From: Polyangiaceae bacterium
Lineage (GTDB): Bacteria > Myxococcota_A > Polyangia > Polyangiales > Polyangiaceae
Assembly (NCBI GenBank): GCA_015075635.1
Contig: JABTUA010000003.1
Coordinates: forward strand, 186,001-250,000
Direction: 5' to 3'
Length of the DNA stretch: 64,000 nt
Positions 17,221 to 24,952 of this stretch are shown here, piece by piece (positions within the stretch are counted from its first letter, which is position 1; each line of letters begins with the position of its first letter). The position numbers and the translations under genes were made by a program. The notes beneath the pieces were generated by a model. It worked only from the letters and a program-made list of their open reading frames with translations, was not told the origin of the DNA and made no database searches.

Positions 17221-18705
17221 TCAGCCCGTGCCGACCACGAGCCCGCCATTGGACGCGAACAGCGTGGGCGCGCTCTCGGCCTCGAGGTTCTCCACCGGGG
17301 CGTCCACGGAGTCGTCACCGCGGGCCGGGTCACGGCCTTCGAGCAGGACGCTTCGCGCCACGTCCAGGAAGCGCTGAAGGGTCGAGGCGTCGCAGAGCAC
17401 GAAGCGGACCTCGCGGAGCTTCGAGCCTCCCAGGGTCAGGTGACGCGCCAGCGCGCTCACCATGGCGTCCGCCGAGCCCTCGATGCCCACGCGGCCTTGC
17501 CCAGTTCCGATGGCCGGCAGCGCCAGGCTGGTGAAGCCGAGCTCTTCGCTCGCGAGCAGCGCGCGCTGCGTCGCCCGCGCCACGCACGAGACCTCGTTCC
17601 AGGCGCCGACGGCGTGCAGCACGCCGCGACAGTGGAGGCGTCCCGGACCGGTGGCGACGCAGTCGCCGAGGGGCCGTTCGCCGCTCTCCATCGCTTCCTG
17701 TTCGATCTCCACGCCACCGCGGGCGACCAACGCGGCCCCGACGCCGGCGCGCATGCGCAGGGCGTAGTTCGCGCTGCTCACGATGCCGTCGACCTTGGCG
17801 AGCGAAATGTCGCCGACCTCCAGCACGATGCGCGTCGAGCCCAGGCGGAGCTCGGTCTTCGCCAGCTCCGAGACAGGCTGCGCGGGGCGGGTGGCCCGCG
17901 CGAGCTGAGCGAACAGCTGCTCGACGGTGAACATGCCGTCGAAGCGCGCGTCCGGTCGCGGCGACATCATGCGCGCGACGATGTGCTGGAAGTAGGCCTC
18001 CTCCGGAGAGCGCGCGGGCGGCATGTGGAGCATCGCGTCGCGGCGGCGCTCCCCGGTCCCGTCGGCGAAGGGAGCCGCGCCGTAGCGCAGAGCGAACGCC
18101 GTCGCCCCGAGCGCGTAGACGTCCGAGCGGAAGTCGACACCCGCGCCCCGCTCTTGCTCGGGAGCCATGAAGCCGGGCGTGCCACCAGGCGCGCCACTCC
18201 GGCCGGCGACCGAAGCGGTGGCGACCCCGAAGTCACCGACCTTCAGCCGGCCGTGCGGGGAGTAGAACAGGTTGCTCGGCTTGACGTCGCAGTGAACCAC
18301 GCCCCCCTGGTGGACCTCCTTGAGCGCGGCCGCTGCCTCCGCCACCAGCTCGGCGACGGCCCAGATGGGCAGGGGCCGGCGGAGCGCGTTGCGGCGGCGG
18401 CGATCGAGCTCACCGAGGTCGATGCCATCCACGTGTTCCTGGACCAGGAAGGGGGTCCGGTCTTCGTCCACGCCGAAGTCCAGAATGCGGACAACTCCGG
18501 ACGAAGTGACGCGGGCCATCAGCCGGGCTTCGTCCCGGACCCGGTCGTGCGCCGAGCCGGTCGCGCCCGCCAGGAAAGCACGCAGCGTCTTGATGACCAC
18601 CGGCATGGCCAGCTCGGTGTGGCGGGCCAGCCAGACCTCGCTCATCCCGCCCTCGCCCAGCTTGCCCCAGACCTCGTAGCCCTTGCACAGTTGGCCGCGC
18701 TGCAT
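17221..18705 (-). CDS. Ser/Thr protein kinase fused to a macro domain
   Basis: 494 residues, no transmembrane segment, so probably a soluble two-domain signalling protein. Residues ~8-270 are a Hanks-type kinase: glycine loop GEGGMSEVW (17-25), Lys39 in VVIKTL, catalytic loop HCDVKPSN (His138, Asp140, Lys142, Asn145) with Cys in place of the usual Arg of HRD, DFG at 158-160 and APE at 181-183. Residues ~284-455 are a macro domain: VGDISLAKVDGIVSSAN, the glycine-rich GVGAALVARGG, and LPAIGTGQGRVG, the parts that contact ADP-ribose in characterised members. The last 40 residues are acidic and unassigned. It is the last gene of a minus-strand run starting with the F5/8 C protein and DarP, 49 bp after DarP. 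Confidence 0.9.
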   Translation of the reverse strand: MQRGQLCKGYEVWGKLGEGGMSEVWLARHTELAMPVVIKTLRAFLAGATGSAHDRVRDEARLMARVTSSGVVRILDFGVDEDRTPFLVQEHVDGIDLGELDRRRRNALRRPLPIWAVAELVAEAAAALKEVHQGGVVHCDVKPSNLFYSPHGRLKVGDFGVATASVAGRSGAPGGTPGFMAPEQERGAGVDFRSDVYALGATAFALRYGAAPFADGTGERRRDAMLHMPPARSPEEAYFQHIVARMMSPRPDARFDGMFTVEQLFAQLARATRPAQPVSELAKTELRLGSTRIVLEVGDISLAKVDGIVSSANYALRMRAGVGAALVARGGVEIEQEAMESGERPLGDCVATGPGRLHCRGVLHAVGAWNEVSCVARATQRALLASEELGFTSLALPAIGTGQGRVGIEGSADAMVSALARHLTLGGSKLREVRFVLCDASTLQRFLDVARSVLLEGRDPARGDDSVDAPVENLEAESAPTLFASNGGLVVGTG

Positions 18706-18754
18706 GGCGCCCTGTTCGGCACCGGGGGCGGCTCGGTTGCGGGTTATCTCGGGG

Positions 18755-19279
18755 TCAGCGCAGGAGCAGCCGGATCACCTGCGCCAGCTTGCTTTCGGCG
18801 CGTTTCCGGACCTCCGGCGCCCCCCGCGCCGCGTTGCGGATCAGGTCCCGCAGGTGCCGGCGGTCGGCGGCGGGGTGCTCCGCGCACAAGGCGTCGAGCG
18901 CTCGCGGGCCCTCGCCTACCAGGCGCACCACCCACTCTCGCTCCTTGCCCTCGGCGGCGCTCGGCTCGGCGCCGGGGCTGGGCGCCTTGCCGCGCACGAG
19001 CAGGTCGTCGAGGCGAGCGCGGATGGCGCCCCACTCGCCGTCCCGCAGGATGCCGCGCACCACGCGCAGCTGCCGCTCGCGGGCGCGGGGGCTCTTCATC
19101 GCCTGCGCGTCTCGGATGGCGTCCAGCAGGTGCTCGCCGAGCTCGAGACGGCAGAGCGTCTTGTCGCTCAGCACGAACAGCTCCTTGGCCAAGCGTGACA
19201 GCGCGTCCTCGCGCACGCGGCGCGAGCGCTTCTTGTCGCTGCGCGAGACCAGCTCGGGATCGTCGTCCGTGTCGGACAT
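18755..19279 (-). CDS. darP: DarP/YjgA family ribosome-associated protein
   Basis: 174 residues starting at MSDTDDDPEL; the ATG overlaps the stop of the upstream F5/8 C gene by 4 bp, which fixes the start. The sequence follows YjgA/DarP (former UPF0307, DUF615): an SRSDKKRSRR segment, LGEHLLDAIRDAQAMKSPRARERQLRVVRGILR, and the ending HPAADRRHLRDLIRNA. In E. coli the protein binds the late 50S precursor and helps subunit assembly. Its place between a membrane F5/8 C protein and a kinase-macro protein is unusual and may reflect regulation rather than shared function. Confidence 0.88.
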   Translation of the reverse strand: MSDTDDDPELVSRSDKKRSRRVREDALSRLAKELFVLSDKTLCRLELGEHLLDAIRDAQAMKSPRARERQLRVVRGILRDGEWGAIRARLDDLLVRGKAPSPGAEPSAAEGKEREWVVRLVGEGPRALDALCAEHPAADRRHLRDLIRNAARGAPEVRKRAESKLAQVIRLLLR

Positions 19280-20289
19280 CACTTCCCGTAGACCTCGATC
19301 TCGCTGACGGCGATGTAGCCCTTGTCCTTCTTGCTGACGATCAACCGCACCCAGCGGGCGCGCTTGCCACCGAGCTTCGCCCGCCAAGGGTCGTTGGCCG
19401 TGAACAGCTCGCGGCGTGTCGCGACCTCGACGTAGTTGCTGCCGTCCTCGCTGAGCTCCAGCGTCAGCGGCAGCGACTCGGCCTGGAAGCCGTCGCTGCG
19501 GTGGTAGACCACGACCTCCGAGAGCGAATGGCTGGCGCCCAGGTCGATCTCGACCCAGGGCCGGTGCTCGAAGACGGTGTGGACGCCGAAGCCACGCCCG
19601 CGCACGCCGTCCGTCGCGCCGCCAGGGTCGGGCGTGCGAGGGAAGATGCTGCTCGAGCGCACGGGCTTCTCGTAGGCGAGGTTCGCCGGAGCCAGCGCCC
19701 AGGCCAGCGTGGCGACCAGCAGCGTGAGGCCCGCGGACGCGACGCCGACCAGCCGCAGCACGCGGTAGACGCGGATGCGCCGCACCGTTCGCACCTCGAG
19801 CCCGGCTTCCAGCCAGCCGAGCAGGCCCTCGAGCGCGGGGCGCAGGGCGAGGGCTTCGCGCGCCGTCAGCCGGTCCGCGTCGAGGACCTCGGTGCTCTTC
19901 AGGAACGCCGCGAGACCCGCGTGCTCGGGCGGGGTGCCGAGCGCTTCTGCGAGTGCCGCGAGCTTCTCCCAGGCTTCCTCCGCCGGCATTGTGCGTTCGC
20001 CGTCCGACTCGCCGCGGGCCGTCGCATGGGCGGTCATCAGGATCGCGAACGCCTCCGCCAGCAGGCGAAACGCCGGTGCTCTCTCCTCCGGCCCGCGCAG
20101 CCCCGCCGCGGCGCGTTGGCGCGCGCGCGCGGCAGCGAGCAGAAAGCGCATCTTGCCTCGCTGGTCGATGGAGCAGCCGGAGGCGCGGCGCTCGGCGCGG
20201 CGCAGCAGGAAGCGCTCGGACAAGAGCTCGCGGAGGAAGCGTTTCACGGCGGGGCTCGCGAAGTTATCGAAGCCTCCGAGGCCTAGCAA
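19279..20289 (-). CDS. Membrane protein with C-terminal F5/8 type C (discoidin) domain
   Basis: 336 residues if the TTG at 20287-20289 is used; the Met at residue 47 is an alternative. Residues 1-180 are charged and helical with no recognised domain. One transmembrane helix (about 178-200, LRLVGVASAGLTLLVATLAW) is followed by an exported discoidin-like domain of ~130 residues: NLAYEKPVRSSS, GATDGV, WVEIDLGASHSLSEVVVYHR and RARWVRLIVS, the jelly-roll pattern of F5/8 C proteins that bind glycans or lipids. The topology suggests an inside sensor part and an outside binding part. Its stop overlaps the start of darP (ATGA). Confidence 0.75.
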   Translation of the reverse strand: MLGLGGFDNFASPAVKRFLRELLSERFLLRRAERRASGCSIDQRGKMRFLLAAARARQRAAAGLRGPEERAPAFRLLAEAFAILMTAHATARGESDGERTMPAEEAWEKLAALAEALGTPPEHAGLAAFLKSTEVLDADRLTAREALALRPALEGLLGWLEAGLEVRTVRRIRVYRVLRLVGVASAGLTLLVATLAWALAPANLAYEKPVRSSSIFPRTPDPGGATDGVRGRGFGVHTVFEHRPWVEIDLGASHSLSEVVVYHRSDGFQAESLPLTLELSEDGSNYVEVATRRELFTANDPWRAKLGGKRARWVRLIVSKKDKGYIAVSEIEVYGK

Positions 20290-20373
20290 CCCGAAGCCGG
20301 CGCACCGCCTCGCCGAGCTCGCGCTCGTTCAGGCTTCCATCCGGTCCAGTAGCGAGGCATCCATGAGCCGTCA

Positions 20374-21012
20374 ATGAGCTCCGTCCTGCCCACCCCCCGC
20401 ACCACCCTGCGCCGCCGGCGCGAGCGAGGCTCCTTCGAGCGCGCCGTCATCCACGCCATCCTCGACGAAGGCCTGGTCTGCCACGTGGCCTTCGTGCACG
20501 ACGGGCAGCCATTCGTCTTGCCGACCGCCCACGTGCGTGTCGAAGACACGCTCTACGTCCACGGGGCTCGGCAGAGCCGCATGCTGGAGACGCTCGCGAG
20601 CGGCGCGCCGGCTTGCCTGACCGTGACGCTCCTGGACGGCTTGGTGCTCGGCCGCTCCGCCATGCACCACTCGATGAACTACCGCTCGGTGGTGCTCTTG
20701 GCCCAGGGGCGCGAGGTCGGCGAGCGGACGGAGAAGCTCCGGGCTCTCGCCGCCCTGGTGGACCACGTGGTGCCGGGGCGCGCGGCAGCGGTGAGGCCGC
20801 CGAGCGAGGCGGAGCTCTCCGCCACGCGGGTCGTGGCCTTCGCCATCGACGAGGCGTCGGCGAAGACGCGCGTTGGCCCGCCGGTCGATCTGGAGTCGGA
20901 CTACGACCTGCCGTGCTGGGCCGGCGTGGTCCCACTCCGCCTCGTCGCCGGCACGCCCGAGCCCGACCCGCGCCTGCGGAGCGGCGCGGCCCCGCCGCCG
21001 GCGCGTCGGTGA
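20374..21012 (+). CDS. Pyridoxamine 5'-phosphate oxidase-related (NimA-like) flavin protein
   Basis: 212 residues, cytoplasmic. The pattern RGSFERAVIHAILDEGLVCHVAFVHDGQPFVLPTAHVRVEDTLYVHGA followed by a MNYRSVVLLAQG strand matches the FMN-binding split-barrel family Pyridox_ox_2, which includes NimA-type nitroreductases and many uncharacterised proteins. A conserved His around residue 53 in LPTAH may correspond to the cofactor-proximal residue of NimA. The last ~25 residues are Pro/Arg-rich. It is divergent from the F5/8 C gene with an 84-bp gap, and the five-heme cytochrome starts 13 bp after its stop, so they probably share a transcript. Substrate unknown. Confidence 0.8.
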   Translation: MSSVLPTPRTTLRRRRERGSFERAVIHAILDEGLVCHVAFVHDGQPFVLPTAHVRVEDTLYVHGARQSRMLETLASGAPACLTVTLLDGLVLGRSAMHHSMNYRSVVLLAQGREVGERTEKLRALAALVDHVVPGRAAAVRPPSEAELSATRVVAFAIDEASAKTRVGPPVDLESDYDLPCWAGVVPLRLVAGTPEPDPRLRSGAAPPPARR

Positions 21013-21025
21013 TACTGTCGCCCGC

Positions 21026-22069
21026 GTGCGTCGCCTCGCCGTCGTGCTCGCCGCGCTGCCCTTGCTCGACTGCGCCGGCACTCCGCCGTCGAGACCCGTG
21101 CTCATGCCCCGGCCTGGGCAGGCCCGAGGTCTCAGCATGGCCGAACGCAACCGCGAGTGCGTCCGCTGCCACGCGGACGTGGCCCGAGAGTGGCGAGGCT
21201 CGCCTCACCAGCGCGCCGATCTGAACCCCGCCTATCGCCGCGCGCTCGCGCGGGAGCCGCTGGCCATGTGCCGGAGCTGTCACGCGCCGGAGGCGGATCC
21301 CGGCGGCGCTGCGCCGGCCGCCCTCTCCGAGCTGGGCGTCGCCTGCGTGACCTGCCACCTGAGCGGGGAAGCCGTGCTGGCAGCGCCGCGCTCGGGCGGG
21401 CACGCCGAGCGCGCGCCCCACGCGCTGGTCCGCGACGCGCGCTTCGGGTCGCCCGCCGCCTGCGCGGCCTGCCACGAGTTCCCGTTCCCGGACGCGGCGC
21501 TTCGCTCCGAGCCGGAGCTGATGCAGTCCACGCTGAGCGAGCACCAGAGGAGCCGCTACGCGAAGCTCGCGTGCGCGAGCTGCCACATGCCGGCGACCGG
21601 CGGGCGGCGGCACCATGGTTTCGCGCGTCGCTCCGAGCAGGCCCTGCGCGAGGCGCTGGTCGTGCGCGTCACGCGCCCGTCACCCACGCGGCTCGCCCTC
21701 GTGCTCGAGAGCAGCGGGGTGGGGCACGCCTTCCCCACCGGAGACTTGTTCCGCCGTCTGGAGATCTCGGTGGAGGCGGTGGGCGACGACTACGCGAGCG
21801 TCGCGCGTTCGGTGCGCTACCTGACACGGCACTACCGGCCGATCGGCAAGCGGGGGCTGCCGCGCCGGGTGGTACGCGACGATCGTCTCGCGCCGCGAGC
21901 GCGCGTCGAGCTCGACCTTCCACCGGTGGCCGGCGACTTTCCGTTGGCCTGGCGCGTCGCCTACCAGCGGGTCGAGCACCCGGCCGGGGCCGGTGAAGAG
22001 AGCGCCGTGGTGGAGAGCGAAGTCACATTGGCAGAAGGCATCGTGGCCGTGCCGCAGGAGAAACCATGA
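21026..22069 (+). CDS. Five-heme c-type cytochrome, predicted lipoprotein
   Basis: 347 residues from a GTG start (VRRLAVVL) that produces a short signal peptide ending in LPLLDC, with Cys16 as possible lipidation site; Asp before the Cys is not ideal, so simple secretion is also possible. Five CxxCH heme sites lie at residues 45-49 (CVRCH), 82-86 (CRSCH), 107-111 (CVTCH), 146-150 (CAACH) and 183-187 (CASCH). The distal ~160 residues lack cysteines and look like a beta-rich domain. This layout resembles cytochrome c554-type multiheme proteins of the periplasm or outer membrane that move electrons. It overlaps the next lipoprotein gene by ATGA. Confidence 0.85.
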   Translation: MRRLAVVLAALPLLDCAGTPPSRPVLMPRPGQARGLSMAERNRECVRCHADVAREWRGSPHQRADLNPAYRRALAREPLAMCRSCHAPEADPGGAAPAALSELGVACVTCHLSGEAVLAAPRSGGHAERAPHALVRDARFGSPAACAACHEFPFPDAALRSEPELMQSTLSEHQRSRYAKLACASCHMPATGGRRHHGFARRSEQALREALVVRVTRPSPTRLALVLESSGVGHAFPTGDLFRRLEISVEAVGDDYASVARSVRYLTRHYRPIGKRGLPRRVVRDDRLAPRARVELDLPPVAGDFPLAWRVAYQRVEHPAGAGEESAVVESEVTLAEGIVAVPQEKP

Positions 22070-23592
22070 CCCAATGGAAATCGATCTTCCTCGTGATTGG
22101 CGTGACAGCCTGCGGAGGCAACCCGCCTCCCGAGCCCGCCGCCCCCGCGCCCGTGCCTGCGCCCGCACCGAGCCCGCCCGCAGCGAGCGCGAGCGTCAGC
22201 GCGCCCGCCGCGCCGGTCGAGGGGGAGGCGGCGGCGAAGGCCCCGAGCGAGTTCCACCTGGTGGCGAAGACCGAGGCGGAGCTCGAGCTCCTGCCGTTGG
22301 GGGACAAGCTGTTCGTGCGCGGCGGCCCGATCTTCCTCGCGGCGGTCGAGGGCGACCGAATCGTCGAGGACGAGCGCTACGGCAAGGGCCTGGAGGGCTT
22401 CATCGGTGTCCGCGGGCTGTTCGGCAAGTGGCCCGACGACGCCTTCGTCGCCATCACGCTGTCCAACGGTCGGGTCGGCTGGGGCGGCATCCGCAAGTGG
22501 AACGGCCAGCGCTGGGTCGTCACCGGCGCCGATCTCGGCCAGCGCTGGATCTACGCCGACGTGTCGCCCTGGTCCGGCGGGCTGCTCGCGATGCTGTTCA
22601 ACGTGATGCCCTACGACACCAAGGAGCCGGTGCGCTTCAAGCTGGTGAGTCCCGGCACGGGCGCGAAGCTGCCAGTCCCCACGAAGGCCGCATGCGGCAC
22701 GCTGGTCAAGGCCTCGGGCTTCGCGGCGCTGCCGAGCGGCGAGGTCTTCGTGGTCGGCGCCACCTGCGACGACGAGAAGCTGGCCGTGGAGTGGTGGCCT
22801 GCGGGCGAGACCCGCGGTCGGGTGGAGCGCCTGGAAGGCGTGGACCCCTACAACGAGGTCTACGTGCTGCCGCGCGCGGCGAACGACGTCTGGATCATCG
22901 GTGACGCCTGGAACAAGGCCACCACCGCGCACTTCGATGGACAGCGCTTCGAGGTCGTCCCGAACAGCTTCGACATGCCGGTGATCTCGGCCTCCTACGG
23001 CCCCGACGGCACGCTCTGGCTGGTCACCAGCCTGACCTCCGACCTGAAGCAGCCCCGCGGCGCGGTGTGGAAGCGCGCGCCGAAGGGCAGCTGGGAGAAA
23101 GTGACCCTGCCGGAGGGCGTGAAGCTCCCGACCAGCGTCCACGCGGCAGGGGACGGCGTCGTGTGGCTGGCCGCGGACAAGGCGCTCTACCGCACCACGC
23201 CGCCGAAGAGCGAAGCGCAGATCGTGAAGTGGGACTACGACCAGCAGTTCCCCGGCAGCGTGCGCATCCCCAAGCCCGCTACCGAAGGCTGCAAACAGAT
23301 CTTCGTGCTCATGTACGGCATCACCAAGGTGACGCCGAAGGACTACGACTTCCCGCTCACGCGTCAGGCGCTGAAAGGGCACACCGACCTCGCCAGCGCG
23401 CGCTTCGCCGAGACCGAGGACAACGGCAAGCGCTACTTCGGCGCCTTCGTACCCACCCTCGCCATGGGAAAGAAGATCGAGAAGCTGGTGCGCGACAAGG
23501 TCAAGGGCAGCCAGCCCGCCGTGCTCTGCTACGCGCCCAAGGTCGTCCGCGAGATCGCGGTGGATCTGGCGACCGGCGAGGTGAAGAAGTAG
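22066..23592 (+). CDS. Lipoprotein of unknown function coupled to the five-heme cytochrome
   Basis: 508 residues. The signal peptide MTQWKSIFLVIGVTAC gives lipobox VTAC with Cys16. A Pro/Ala-rich linker (~20-55) follows, then a body of recurring W-rich beta strands (RKWNGQRWVVTG, ANDVWIIGDAW, GTLWLVTSL, DGVVWLAADKALYRT). This suggests a beta-propeller, but no named family is recognised. The ATG overlaps the cytochrome stop, so the two proteins are made together and may interact in the periplasm or outer membrane. It ends just before an inverted-repeat element. Confidence 0.7.
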   Translation: MTQWKSIFLVIGVTACGGNPPPEPAAPAPVPAPAPSPPAASASVSAPAAPVEGEAAAKAPSEFHLVAKTEAELELLPLGDKLFVRGGPIFLAAVEGDRIVEDERYGKGLEGFIGVRGLFGKWPDDAFVAITLSNGRVGWGGIRKWNGQRWVVTGADLGQRWIYADVSPWSGGLLAMLFNVMPYDTKEPVRFKLVSPGTGAKLPVPTKAACGTLVKASGFAALPSGEVFVVGATCDDEKLAVEWWPAGETRGRVERLEGVDPYNEVYVLPRAANDVWIIGDAWNKATTAHFDGQRFEVVPNSFDMPVISASYGPDGTLWLVTSLTSDLKQPRGAVWKRAPKGSWEKVTLPEGVKLPTSVHAAGDGVVWLAADKALYRTTPPKSEAQIVKWDYDQQFPGSVRIPKPATEGCKQIFVLMYGITKVTPKDYDFPLTRQALKGHTDLASARFAETEDNGKRYFGAFVPTLAMGKKIEKLVRDKVKGSQPAVLCYAPKVVREIAVDLATGEVKK

Positions 23593-23881
23593 CAGCGCGC
23601 CGGAGAATTTGCGCCACGACCGCCACGGCGCCACGACCGCCACGAAAGAAGAAGAAGAATATTTGGGTGTCAAACCCGAGAGCGCTTCGCCCAGAGTGAT
23701 GCTCCCGTTCCCCCGAGCGCTGATCCCAGCACGTCATCCGGCCTGAGCAGGACCTCCAGCTCGGAAGATCCTCTTCAGGTCCGCAAAACAAAGAATCGTG
23801 GCGCCCGTGGCGTTCGTGGCGTCCGTGGCGCATTTCTCCTGCTGCCCAACGGATGAGCTGACCACGACGGCAGGAGTCGAG
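23593..23881. other. Intergenic region holding an inverted-repeat element
   Basis: 289 bp between a plus-strand lipoprotein gene and a minus-strand protease gene. Most of it is the repeat element described at 23602-23839; the core between the arms (23661-23783) has no convincing coding sequence. Because both genes end here, the element also occupies the position of a bidirectional terminator. Confidence 0.6.
23602..23839. repeat. Inverted-repeat element A, CGCCACGA-type tandem units in both arms
   Basis: The left arm (23602-23660) reads GGAGAA, then four units built on CGCCACGA or CGCCACGG, then a purine tract of GAA triplets ending GAAT. The right arm (23784-23839) is the inverse: it reads, on the minus strand, GGAGAAATG, four CGCCACG-type units, then an A/T-rich tract (TTCTTTGTTTTG). 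The arms match imperfectly over ~55 bp and flank a 123-bp core. A related but diverged structure is at 60954-61073. It may be a non-autonomous mobile element or a transcription-terminating structure; neither is proven. Confidence 0.6.
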
Positions 23882-24598
23882 TCAGTTGCGCCGGGCCTTC
23901 TTGGCCTCTTCGCCGACCTTCTCCAGCATGCGCGCCAGCTCCGCCAGCGCCTCCGGGCTCGCCTTGCCGGGCTTGGTGGGCGCTGCGCCGCGGGGCGGCG
24001 GCGGCGTCGACGGCGGCTTCTTGCCGGCGGCGCGCCAGCCCGACCAGGTCGGCGGCGGTTGCCACGCCACCGCGTCCACGCGCTCCGCGCCGGGCTTCCG
24101 GCGCGACAGGCGCCCGCCCCGCGCCAGCGTGCCGACGAGCTTCCAGGCCTCGTAGCCGTCGAGGGGCGGCACCGGCAGCAGGTTGAGCCCGATCAGCCAG
24201 AGGTTGGTGGTCGTGAACACGCTGACCAGCTCGGCGACGAACGGCGTCCGCGGCCTGCCGAGCAGAGCCAGCGCGGCGAAGGTGCCGCCGAGCAGCAGGG
24301 CCTGCGCCAGGACGCCGCCCCAGGCGATGGCGCCACGCTCGGCGGCGGTGGCCCGGCCCGACCAGTGGCAGAGCCCGCCGAAGCCGGTGATGTCGATGCC
24401 CTCGACGCGCAGCCGGAAGGCCCGGACCAGCGCGGCGTGACCCAGCTCGTGGATCAGCACCAGGAGCAGGAAGCCGGTCCAGAAGCCGGGCGCGAAGCGG
24501 AAGCCGCTGAAGACCAGGGCGCCGAGCGGGACCGTCCAGTGCAGCCGGATCGGGATCCCACGCAGGCGGGCGATGGTGAGAGAGCCGCGGTCGAGCAT
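23882..24598 (-). CDS. M50 family site-2-protease-like metallopeptidase
   Basis: 238 residues with about four membrane helices. The zinc-binding motif HELGHAALVRA is at residues 50-54 inside the second helix, and the third ligand motif NLLPVPPLDGYEAW places Asp147 in the usual N-x-x-P-x-x-x-LDG arrangement. This is the minimal core of S2P/SpoIVFB-type intramembrane proteases, with no PDZ or CBS domain. The C-terminal ~70 residues are Pro/Lys/Ala-rich and end in a charged helix. The substrate is unknown; typical roles are anti-sigma factor or membrane-protein cleavage. It is divergent from the UPF0016 gene. Confidence 0.85.
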   Translation of the reverse strand: MLDRGSLTIARLRGIPIRLHWTVPLGALVFSGFRFAPGFWTGFLLLVLIHELGHAALVRAFRLRVEGIDITGFGGLCHWSGRATAAERGAIAWGGVLAQALLLGGTFAALALLGRPRTPFVAELVSVFTTTNLWLIGLNLLPVPPLDGYEAWKLVGTLARGGRLSRRKPGAERVDAVAWQPPPTWSGWRAAGKKPPSTPPPPRGAAPTKPGKASPEALAELARMLEKVGEEAKKARRN

Positions 24599-24664
24599 CG
24601 GCGCTCATCGTAATCACCCACCCCGAGGAGCCCAAGGGGGGCCCCGGATCTGCTAGGAGGGGCC

Positions 24665-24937
24665 ATGGATCCCAAGCTCTTCGCCACGGTCTTCACCACC
24701 GTGTTTCTGGCCGAGCTCGGCGACAAAACCCAGCTCGCGACGCTGCTCTACGCCTCGGACGCCAAGATCTCCAAGTGGACCGTGTTCGCGGCGGCGGCGC
24801 TGGCGCTGGTGCTGACCTCGGCCATCGGCGTGGCGGGGGGCGCGGTGATCTCGCGCTACGTCTCGGAGAAGACGCTGCACTGGGTCGCGGGCATCGGCTT
24901 CATCGCGGTCGGGCTCTGGACCCTGGTCAAGGCCTAG
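24665..24937 (+). CDS. UPF0016/GDT1 family cation transporter, single-repeat form
   Basis: 90 residues with three hydrophobic segments. It has one copy of the family signature E-L-G-D-K-T-Q (Glu17-Gln23), followed by LATLLYA. Full-length UPF0016/TMEM165 proteins have two such halves and move Mn2+ or Ca2+ against H+; single-repeat bacterial forms are presumed to work as dimers. A strong Shine-Dalgarno (AGGAGG, 24655-24660) precedes the ATG. No second half gene is adjacent, so this protein would have to homodimerise or pair with one elsewhere. The next gene starts 15 bp after its stop. Confidence 0.85.
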   Translation: MDPKLFATVFTTVFLAELGDKTQLATLLYASDAKISKWTVFAAAALALVLTSAIGVAGGAVISRYVSEKTLHWVAGIGFIAVGLWTLVKA

Positions 24938-24952
24938 GCCTAAGCTCCGCGG

